Virus record (IMG/VR): IMGVR_UViG_3300009285_001653
Location: 1-64,000 of that record
DNA: 64,000 nt
Reading direction: 5' to 3' (one strand)
Origin: a virus
A program made the position numbers and the translations under genes. Within the stretch, counting starts at the first letter, position 1. Every line of letters starts with the position of its first letter. Of this stretch, positions 23,402 to 30,528 are shown one piece after another. Under the pieces are notes generated by a model, which saw nothing but the letters and a program-made list of their open reading frames with translations, did not search any database and was not told the DNA's origin.

Positions 23402-24247
23402 ATGACACAACTGAATAACTATGATGAAGAGTTTGGCCTAATTGGACAGACTCCTCGGCTAGCACCCAGCGCGTTCGACGATTTCTGGGCGACTATCACA
23501 GACATGGCTCATGTAACAGGCGAGGACGAGGAGAGGCATGAGTTCTACCGTCAGATCGAGTTTACTCTCCGCTTCGATAGTCCCATCGGTGATGTAGCCG
23601 ATACGCCAGAACGGTTCAACATGCCGACGGATCGTAAGACTGGTGGGTCTCTGGTAGACGAGACAGGGAAACCTGTACTGCCTAGCGAAACAGGCAAGTG
23701 GGGTAGGTTCTATGCCGTACTAGATACTCTTGGCGTGCCGTGGGAGCATAAGCCTAGTAGACTACTTGGTCTCCACGCCCACTTCCAGCGCAAAGGCACA
23801 AGAGTGACCAGGGAAGATATAGCAGCTGGTAAGAGAGCTGCTAGAGGTGAGCTGCCTTATGGACGGTACGTGGTAGAGTGGGACGGGTACGATAATGCCT
23901 TTAGGCAGAGCCGCGGGTTGAGTTCTATCACGGAGACGGCTGCTGCTACTACACCGCCTGCAAGTAATCCTGCAAGTGATATAGCTCCTGGTGTGGTTCA
24001 CGTTGGTACTGTCCAAGAAGCTCCTGTGCTAACAGCTTCGTCTGAGGATCCGCTAGAGGTCCAAGCAGCCATCCTCGCTGCTGGTAAGGACTTCTTCAAG
24101 GTCCTGGGAGCGATTAGAACCAGTCATAAGCATCTAGCGCCGTATGCAAATAAGGGCGCGTTGGACAAACTTGTGGATGATGGGCTACTAGCGAAAGAGA
24201 CCGTTGATGGGAAAGAGGTCTATAAGCTGGGGCCTGCATTAGCTTAG
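23402..24247 (+). CDS. Putative ssDNA-binding/recombination protein, 281 aa
   Basis: AGAGGAGGAAAAGG precedes the ATG. The N-terminal 165 residues have an OB-like beta-rich layout (IEFTLRFDSPIGD ... GRYVVEWDGYDNAF). After a Pro/Ala/Thr linker, residues about 215-280 look like a small helical wing (YANKGALDKLVDDGLLAKE...VYKLG). Its place directly before a Cas4/RecB-like nuclease and a RecA/Sak4-like ATPase suggests a single-strand binding partner. The family is not named with confidence. Confidence 0.5.
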   Translation: MTQLNNYDEEFGLIGQTPRLAPSAFDDFWATITDMAHVTGEDEERHEFYRQIEFTLRFDSPIGDVADTPERFNMPTDRKTGGSLVDETGKPVLPSETGKWGRFYAVLDTLGVPWEHKPSRLLGLHAHFQRKGTRVTREDIAAGKRAARGELPYGRYVVEWDGYDNAFRQSRGLSSITETAAATTPPASNPASDIAPGVVHVGTVQEAPVLTASSEDPLEVQAAILAAGKDFFKVLGAIRTSHKHLAPYANKGALDKLVDDGLLAKETVDGKEVYKLGPALA

Positions 24248-24344
24248 GGTTTCAGTCTCCGAAGGTGTAAAGTGCATTGCAGCCTGGCTGTAGGGCAAGT
24301 GCGATTCTTGTAGGAGACAACCAATACTAAGAAGGGAGGAAGAT

Positions 24345-24596
24345 ATGGATTTTAGTCCAACACCAAAGCACCTGGCAGGTGTAAAGCAGGTCATGGATAT
24401 GCTGGTGCCAGACTATCTGGAAAGAATACCAGGCGAACACTTGCACGATTATGCAAGTATCTGTGCCCAAATCAATAACCTACATTGGCAGATGGATGCG
24501 GTGGATGTAGCACGAGAGGAACATGCTAAAGAGGACGCTGCATCCAAGGTTCAGAGTCCTCTGCTACAGTTGAGACGCGATAGCAATCCAGCCTAG
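24345..24596 (+). CDS. Hypothetical helical protein, 83 aa
   Basis: AAGGGAGGAAGAT precedes the ATG. All-helical and charged, no motif. Between the putative ssDNA-binding protein and the nuclease, so it may be an accessory to DNA processing. The 97-bp gap before it holds a GTCTCC/GGAGAC pair (24255-24260 and 24313-24318) that could close a leader structure. Confidence 0.5.
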   Translation: MDFSPTPKHLAGVKQVMDMLVPDYLERIPGEHLHDYASICAQINNLHWQMDAVDVAREEHAKEDAASKVQSPLLQLRRDSNPA

Positions 24597-24613
24597 AGAA
24601 GGAGGGTAGAAGA

Positions 24614-25756
24614 GTGGGTGAGACGCTTACGGATAAATACATAGGAGGGTTAAGATGTTCTGGTCTAGGTTATTGTCCTAAGCGTCTTGCTGCTCCGTTT
24701 CTACAAGACTGCGACGCGGGAGAATCTTCTAACACGCCGGCCGATAGTCCACGCTTCCGAGATGGTCATTGGCACGAGTACGATGTTAAGACTAGACTAC
24801 TACGGGATAATGTTCGCTTCGAGAGCGGTATCAAGACGGTTACGAAGGTCAACTTTCGTCTAAATAGCACTATACTCGTGCCAGGCCACTTGGACGGTGT
24901 TATTCAGGTTGATGGCACAAGCTCACTAGCACCCCCAGGACGGTGGCTGCTCGAGGCTAAGAGTATGAATGATGGGCTTTATTGGAAGTTGCTCAAACAG
25001 GGCTATCAAGAAGGGTTTCCTAGCTACTATGACCAGATACAAGCCTACTTGAGCGGAGAGTACCACGAGCAGATGCTTATGCCAAATGACGTTGACAATC
25101 CAGCCTCTCCACTATATGCGCTGCTTGACTACACTGAAGAAGAGACTATGCGCCAGTTGCCGGCTATGGGGCTGGTTGTGGCAAAGAACAAAGGCAGCGG
25201 ACAGTTGAAGGTCCTACCTATTATAACCGATGACAGCTATGCTGATGGGCTAAGGAGACGGTGGTTGGCAGCGATTGAATCAGTAGATCAACTAAGGTGG
25301 CCGGAACGCCTCTACGAATCTCCCGATAATTATGAGTGTAGAAGTTGCCCCATAGGAGAGGTGTGTTGGGGCGAGGTTGTGGGTGTACCTGCGATAGTAG
25401 TTCCCCCTACACCAGACCAAGAAGCCGCCGCAAAAATGTACCAGTTTGGCAAGACACTGGGTAAGTTTGCTGAACAGCTTCAGGACGCAAGCAGACCAGC
25501 CCTTGAACCTGATGATCCTGGAAAGTTGGTGATAGGGCCTATACGTCTCAACAAATATTCTTATAAGCGTGTGTTTTGGAACCATAGCCTAATAGAGAGA
25601 ATGTTAAGCCCAGAGCAAGTCCAGATGGTCAAGATAGAGAAGGATGGGGTTGCTACTAGGATTGATGTTAAGGAGATGCTCAAAGAGGAGTTTACAGAAG
25701 CGGTGAGAGTGTTGTTAGAAAGGCCAGAAGCAGTAAAGATGCTAGAGGAGGGATAA
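24614..25756 (+). CDS. PD-(D/E)XK exonuclease, Cas4/RecB-like, 380 aa
   Basis: GTG start after GAAGGAGGG. Nuclease residues: GHWHEYD (H52, E55), GHLDG (D94), LLEAKS (E114, K116), and YYDQIQAYL (Q141). Cysteines C21 (GYCPKR) and C242, C245, C251 (ECRSCPIGEVCWG) fit the iron-sulfur-binding Cas4/AddB-type arrangement. It probably makes 3' single-strand ends for recombination with the proteins encoded next to it. Confidence 0.8.
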   Translation: MGETLTDKYIGGLRCSGLGYCPKRLAAPFLQDCDAGESSNTPADSPRFRDGHWHEYDVKTRLLRDNVRFESGIKTVTKVNFRLNSTILVPGHLDGVIQVDGTSSLAPPGRWLLEAKSMNDGLYWKLLKQGYQEGFPSYYDQIQAYLSGEYHEQMLMPNDVDNPASPLYALLDYTEEETMRQLPAMGLVVAKNKGSGQLKVLPIITDDSYADGLRRRWLAAIESVDQLRWPERLYESPDNYECRSCPIGEVCWGEVVGVPAIVVPPTPDQEAAAKMYQFGKTLGKFAEQLQDASRPALEPDDPGKLVIGPIRLNKYSYKRVFWNHSLIERMLSPEQVQMVKIEKDGVATRIDVKEMLKEEFTEAVRVLLERPEAVKMLEEG

Positions 25757-25757
25757 G

Positions 25758-26594
25758 ATGAGTAGGGAACGGATTCTAGTAACAGGAGATACAGGTAGTG
25801 GGAAGACCAGACTGCTCTTTGAGATGGCGGTTGAGGCGCTAAAGAAAGGCCATAATGTATTCCTTCAGTCGTTTGATGGTGGACATCTACGCTTTTTAAG
25901 AAGGGTAAGGGGGTGGGAGGATAAGAGTTTCTTTGTATTTGACTGTCCTAATTGGTCGTCTGCAAGGCAGGCGTATAAGGACATGAAACCACTGTGGCAA
26001 CCCGGTGATTGGGTCATGCAGGACAGGGTAGACATGGTATGGGATTTTGTGCGAGAGTATTGGGCTACCGCAAAGTTTGGCGTAACTGATGACGAGCTAG
26101 ATGACTACTTCGCCCAAAAGAGGCTTAGAAATCTGGATGAGGCTAAGAAGCTCCCCACTCAAGAAGCGGACAAGATCAAAAACGCGCTCACTGTAGAAGA
26201 GCTCTCGACAATGGACTGGGATATTATTAAGGGATTGTTGAGGAGTATCGTGTTTGACCCGACTGGTGGGACTGATGCTCGTATGATGCAGGTAAACGTT
26301 ATAGCTACAGAGCTAGCGTTGCCTGGGATTAGCAGATTTACTACTAGAGATAGGGAAAGCGAGGCTAGCAAGAACGACCCTAGGAAAATTAGAGAGCACT
26401 CCTATACTATTCAGGGGGAGAAGAATGTTCAGAGCTGGTATGATACGGTACTGTTACTGAAGTATGGTATGAAGGGTTATACGGTTTCTACGCTCAAGGA
26501 CAGAGAGAGGCCAGGAATGTTCGAGGAAGTAGTGTCTGAGGAGCTGGGATTCTTGGGCACCTATCAAAGCGTTATTAGAGAGGAGATCGTATGA
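25758..26594 (+). CDS. P-loop ATPase, RecA/Sak4-like, 278 aa
   Basis: Walker A GDTGSGKT (10-17) and a hydrophobic Walker B-like WVMQD segment near residue 91. The size and its position after an exonuclease fit the Sak4/AAA_24 group of phage recombination ATPases. A charged helical insert (about 105-145) follows. It would load on single-stranded DNA. An alternative is a general RecA-fold ATPase. Overlaps the next gene (ATGA). Confidence 0.7.
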   Translation: MSRERILVTGDTGSGKTRLLFEMAVEALKKGHNVFLQSFDGGHLRFLRRVRGWEDKSFFVFDCPNWSSARQAYKDMKPLWQPGDWVMQDRVDMVWDFVREYWATAKFGVTDDELDDYFAQKRLRNLDEAKKLPTQEADKIKNALTVEELSTMDWDIIKGLLRSIVFDPTGGTDARMMQVNVIATELALPGISRFTTRDRESEASKNDPRKIREHSYTIQGEKNVQSWYDTVLLLKYGMKGYTVSTLKDRERPGMFEEVVSEELGFLGTYQSVIREEIV

Positions 26595-27235
26595 GTGGAG
26601 GGCTCAAAGTATGCTCCTACTGCCAGCATAAGGCAGTCATGCACGAGATGGTATCAAGCAAGACTAGCTGGTGTCAGGGGCTCTATCCAAGCTTCCAATT
26701 TTGTTACTGTCCGAGAACACCAACCGAGATTTTTAGTCAGGAGGAGAATAAGGTGAAAGTTTACCACAAAACAGGCGGGTGTGCTGTATGTCAGGAAACT
26801 AGACCACACTGGCACGAGACGGATCCTAGACCCATAGATATGGGCTATGCTCAAGCGCCAGTAGATGTAGAGGGACTAAGAGCGTATGTATGGCAGAAGT
26901 CTAGCCCGGAAGCGCGAGACGCGTATATCGTGAATGGTGGAACTATGCCGCCAGAAATAGAAAAGTTATCAGAACCTGCTCCCATCTTTCAGATAGGCAC
27001 ATCGCACGTTGTCTGGCCTACGCTTTATACCTATATAAAAAAGCGAGTAGAGCGAGGGCTGGAAAAGTATGCACAACATCTGTCTACCCATGATGGAAGA
27101 GATGGGATGCATGATGCATTGGACGAAGCGATTGACCTGTGCTTTTATTTGACTAAGGTGGTAATGGAAGAACAAGATAAGCGAATAAATGCCTCTGAGA
27201 TTAGGAGAGAAGTAGAGAATGATTGCCAAACATAG
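26591..27235 (+). CDS. Zinc-finger plus MazG-like protein, 214 aa
   Basis: The first 80 residues hold many cysteines (CSYCQH, CQG, CYCPR, CAVCQ), at least one zinc site. Residues about 145-200 read VERGLEKYAQHL, DGRDGMHDALDEAIDLCFYL: the helix pair with acidic DEAID typical of MazG-like nucleotide pyrophosphohydrolases in phages. It would hydrolyse a noncanonical or alarmone nucleotide. No PurZ-type gene accompanies it, so base Z synthesis is not suggested. Confidence 0.6.
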   Translation: MSGGLKVCSYCQHKAVMHEMVSSKTSWCQGLYPSFQFCYCPRTPTEIFSQEENKVKVYHKTGGCAVCQETRPHWHETDPRPIDMGYAQAPVDVEGLRAYVWQKSSPEARDAYIVNGGTMPPEIEKLSEPAPIFQIGTSHVVWPTLYTYIKKRVERGLEKYAQHLSTHDGRDGMHDALDEAIDLCFYLTKVVMEEQDKRINASEIRREVENDCQT

Positions 27236-27452
27236 AGTAGTATTTGACAGTTATGGTGGCTATGATCGTATGACAGGCGCGTATAGTATAGTGCCTCTAT
27301 GTTTGCCACACTATACGATAGTAGCAGACGTAGAGACCGGACATGAAGAAGTTCCAGAACTCAGAGACCTTATGGAACAGCTGAGTAAGTTCTTGGATGC
27401 TGCGTGGGATGCTAGACTAGAGTATCCTTATGAAATCTCGATACGCTTATGA
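27219..27452 (+). CDS. Hypothetical protein, 77 aa
   Basis: Overlaps both neighbours (17 and 4 bases); GGAGAGAAGTAGAG precedes the ATG. Beta-rich start, acidic helical end. Not recognised. Confidence 0.5.
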   Translation: MIAKHRVVFDSYGGYDRMTGAYSIVPLCLPHYTIVADVETGHEEVPELRDLMEQLSKFLDAAWDARLEYPYEISIRL

Positions 27453-28234
27453 TAAAACAACTTGATGCTACTCCTATAACCCTTGATAGCCGCGAAGATC
27501 AACTGACGGCATCTTCCTTGTCTGACTATGCACCAGTAGAGTATAACAAGGAGCTATTAGAGGCTGGCGATATATGGTGGGGGACTGAAGAAGTTACCTA
27601 TGGTGGCGAGATGAAGTCCTGTTCGGATTTTCTCTCTTCCTTATGGAGTCATGATCGTGGAGAGAGGTTAGAGTGGCAGTTAAACAGGCTGAGGGAGTTT
27701 GTAGATGTCCCATTCTTAGCCATACACGGAATCCTAGTCCAGCCAGGAAACTCAAGACATCTGTTTGTGGCATCTGGGCCACAGATGAAAATCAATACTC
27801 ACACAGGACATGAGTATTTAGAGTTTAATGTGGACACAGAAACAAAGTGGAGATTGGATGCGCTAGCGGGATTTTTATGGAGCATACAGAATCCCAGGGA
27901 TGGTGGGCCACCAGTCAGATTACTCGTCCAACCTACAAAACATATGCTACTTGAGAATATCGCAGAGGTATACTGGTGGAGTAGGAAGCAAGAACATACT
28001 ACGTTTATTCGCTACAGCGCGCCACATACCAGAGCTAGAGGTAAGATAAGTTCGTGTATGAAAATGCTTATGGCAATTGACGGTGTGGGCGAGGATACAG
28101 CGAGGGCGCTGGCGGAGCATTGTGGAGATAGTATTGTGCAGTTGATTAGTAAAGAGGAGAAGGAGCTGCTAAAGATTAAGGGCATAGGGAAGAGGACAAT
28201 GAAGAAGATATGGGAGGCGTTAGGTGGGACTTAA
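27449..28234 (+). CDS. ERCC4/XPF-type nuclease with helix-hairpin-helix, 261 aa
   Basis: LDSRED (D13, E16), LEAGD (residue 41) and GGEMKSCSDFLSSL (E54, K56, D60) reproduce the GDx(n)ERKx3D signature of XPF/Mus81 nucleases, with ERK altered to EMK. Residues about 208-258 hold two helix-hairpin-helix units (AIDGVGEDTA; LKIKGIGKRTM). The architecture is that of structure-specific nucleases more usual in archaea and eukaryotes. It could resolve branched recombination intermediates. Confidence 0.8.
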   Translation: MIKQLDATPITLDSREDQLTASSLSDYAPVEYNKELLEAGDIWWGTEEVTYGGEMKSCSDFLSSLWSHDRGERLEWQLNRLREFVDVPFLAIHGILVQPGNSRHLFVASGPQMKINTHTGHEYLEFNVDTETKWRLDALAGFLWSIQNPRDGGPPVRLLVQPTKHMLLENIAEVYWWSRKQEHTTFIRYSAPHTRARGKISSCMKMLMAIDGVGEDTARALAEHCGDSIVQLISKEEKELLKIKGIGKRTMKKIWEALGGT

Positions 28235-28544
28235 AGATGCTAGTTATGATTTCAAGGTAGAAGCTAGGAAAACACTATCACAACCGTCGCTTCTAGCAGC
28301 ATCATGGGAAGCCTATGAGTGGCACTGGGAAGGTATAGGTGTTCCAAAACCGTGGCGTAGACTAATGAATAAATGGTGTAATAGGTTTGGTCATAGAGCA
28401 GTAGTAGTAGACTGGGGAGAGGATCAAGCATTGTCTTTGTGGTGTAAGATCTGTGACCAAGAGAAGGATTTGATTACGCCTTTTACTATAAAAATACCTA
28501 CCTGGTCATCTCCAGATCAGGCAGTATACACCGGGAGGGTTTGA
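28224..28544 (+). CDS. Hypothetical protein, 106 aa
   Basis: GTG start overlapping the previous gene by 11 bases. Two cysteine pairs (WCNRFGH, LWCKICDQ) suggest a zinc site; several tryptophans. Ends in TGATG overlap with the methyltransferase. Not recognised. Confidence 0.5.
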   Translation: MGLKDASYDFKVEARKTLSQPSLLAASWEAYEWHWEGIGVPKPWRRLMNKWCNRFGHRAVVVDWGEDQALSLWCKICDQEKDLITPFTIKIPTWSSPDQAVYTGRV

Positions 28545-30325
28545 TGGAAGTTGAGCAGGTTTACGGACTATATGGTAAGAGCTGGAAAGGGCTAGTGGTT
28601 CCAGAGGCTATGTCCCATCCGGCAAAGTTCAGCCGCAAGCTAGTGTATTGGATTATTACTACTGGGCTGGAGCGCGGTTGGTGGGAACAGGGAGATTTGA
28701 TTCTGGATCCGTTTGGTGGTGTGGGACTAGGTGGGATAGCAGCAGCCGACTACTATCTGAACTGGCTAGGTGTGGAATTAGAACCGAAGTTCGTTAATCT
28801 AGCAGAGGAGAACTTTGCGCTGAATATGCAGAGATGGGAGAAGGATGGGTGTCCGCTGCCTGATATAGTACAAGGCGATTCTAGGAACTTAGTTGATATA
28901 GTACATGGTATAATTAGTGGTTCTATTACCAGTCCTCCGTTTATGACTAGTTCTCTCACCACAGATAAGAAGTTTATCGCAGCAGTAGAAAGAGATAAAA
29001 GGAACGGTTCTCGTCTACAGGGAGGTTTTGTTGGAGGTGAAGATTCTGGGTATGGTACGACACCTGGACAAGTAGGTGTAATGCCGGAGGGCTCCCTAGC
29101 TGCCATAACCTCTCCACCTTACGCTAACAGCATCCACACTGGCGAGCAAACAGACAAAGCCAGACAGAGGAAGGCAGAGAGGTTTGAGCGCGGAGAGTTT
29201 ACCACAACTCGTCCTGATATTTTTACATCGCAGAAGAACATAGGAGCGAGGGCGATGTATATTAGTGACTATGGCGAAGAAGAGGGACAAATTGGGGCGA
29301 TGAAGGAAGGTCGGCTTGCGACAGTAACTTCTCCACCGTGGGAAGCACAATCTGTTATGGCGGGGGATCAATTACGGCACCCCGGTTTTAGAGATAAGAC
29401 GCAGAATGTCCGAGGTTATAGAGGCGATAAGGACGTGTTGGAGTACCGTGATCCTGGCCCCATCGGATTTAGCAGCATAACCTCGCCCCCGTTTTCCCAA
29501 CCAGAGACAAGAGATCGTTATGCTGTACAAGACGGGTCTATTTCAGATGTCATGACGAGAAATGCGACAGTAGACAGACAGGGATCATCTATAGAAAATA
29601 TAGCTAGGTTGGCTGGTATCACTTCTCCGCCCTACGGTAACAGACAAGGAAATGAAGAGACCGCCGGTAGTGTCAAAGAGGGGATAAATGACACGTATGG
29701 AGTAAGTCCTGGGCAAATAGCGGGGTTGACAAGTCCGCCCTACGAAGGCCAGATTGTGAGAGAACGGTCAAGCCATTTGGAACTGGAACGCATGGAGAGA
29801 AAGGGTATTTCAGGAGCTTCTTACGGTATGCGTGGAAATAGGCTGCTGTTCGATTCCTATTCCAACCTGGGATCCGTCACATCACCACCTTACGAGAAAT
29901 CTCTCGAAGGTGGTAGTAGACACAGTACCGATAGTGGCATCAATAAGCGGTTCAAGGAGGAGGGCAGGAAACCTATAGAGGGCGGGTATAGTGAGGCTGC
30001 AAACAATCTAGGCAATCAGAGGGGCGAGACGTACTGGGAAGCAGTGGCACAAGTTTACCAGCAGATGTATGATCTTTTCCAGCCTGGTTCTCACGCCGCG
30101 ATTGTAGTCAAGAGCTTTGTCAGGAAGAAGAAGATTGTGGACTTGCCACAGATGACGCTTGACCTGCTAATGCATATTGGGTTTGAGCCTGTGAGCTGGA
30201 TTGAGACTATGTTAGTGAGTGAGGACGGGAAGAAGGGGTATAAAAGCTTCTTCCGAAGATTGGCCGAATCTAAGGGTAGTCCGAGGATTGATAACGAAGT
30301 CGTTTTGGTAGTAAAGAAACCATAG
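28544..30325 (+). CDS. DNA methyltransferase with seven TSPP motifs, 593 aa
   Basis: The start at 28544 overlaps the previous stop (TGATG), with GGGAGGG upstream. SAM-binding motif LDPFGGVGLGG near residues 53-64 and the catalytic SPP(F/Y/W) motif identify an N4-cytosine or N6-adenine methyltransferase. The TSPP motif occurs seven times (about residues 129, 189, 262, 313, 360, 396, 446), each in a degenerate unit with YG-x-x-PGQ and a glycine loop. The C-terminus (GETYWEAVAQVYQ ... HAAIVVKSFVRK) resumes the methylase fold. It may modify phage DNA against restriction. Confidence 0.85.
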   Translation: MEVEQVYGLYGKSWKGLVVPEAMSHPAKFSRKLVYWIITTGLERGWWEQGDLILDPFGGVGLGGIAAADYYLNWLGVELEPKFVNLAEENFALNMQRWEKDGCPLPDIVQGDSRNLVDIVHGIISGSITSPPFMTSSLTTDKKFIAAVERDKRNGSRLQGGFVGGEDSGYGTTPGQVGVMPEGSLAAITSPPYANSIHTGEQTDKARQRKAERFERGEFTTTRPDIFTSQKNIGARAMYISDYGEEEGQIGAMKEGRLATVTSPPWEAQSVMAGDQLRHPGFRDKTQNVRGYRGDKDVLEYRDPGPIGFSSITSPPFSQPETRDRYAVQDGSISDVMTRNATVDRQGSSIENIARLAGITSPPYGNRQGNEETAGSVKEGINDTYGVSPGQIAGLTSPPYEGQIVRERSSHLELERMERKGISGASYGMRGNRLLFDSYSNLGSVTSPPYEKSLEGGSRHSTDSGINKRFKEEGRKPIEGGYSEAANNLGNQRGETYWEAVAQVYQQMYDLFQPGSHAAIVVKSFVRKKKIVDLPQMTLDLLMHIGFEPVSWIETMLVSEDGKKGYKSFFRRLAESKGSPRIDNEVVLVVKKP

Positions 30326-30333
30326 GAGGAGAG

Positions 30334-30528
30334 ATGTTTTCAGCTAACGAACAGATTATCCTGGAGGAACTACGCCGAAGCGGCTCTGATTACGAGACAC
30401 GCATTGAACTAGTAATGAGGCTTGCTAAGGCAATAGATGAGTACTGTCCTAATGATGAAATGTGCAGGTGCTGGAAAGCTGGTTATGAGAAGGCGCTAGA
30501 AGCAGAGAGGGAGCCGTTAGGAATATGA
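30334..30528 (+). CDS. Hypothetical helical protein, 64 aa
   Basis: GGAGGAGAG precedes the ATG; overlaps the polymerase gene by 4 bases. Helical, with CPNDEMCRCW near residue 40. No function recognised; the position suggests a replication accessory. Confidence 0.5.
   Translation: MFSANEQIILEELRRSGSDYETRIELVMRLAKAIDEYCPNDEMCRCWKAGYEKALEAEREPLGI

Noticed and set aside
26591-27235. MazG-like gene as a sign of base Z (2-aminoadenine) synthesis
   Set aside because: No PurZ-like adenylosuccinate synthase gene or other Z-pathway gene is present in the window.
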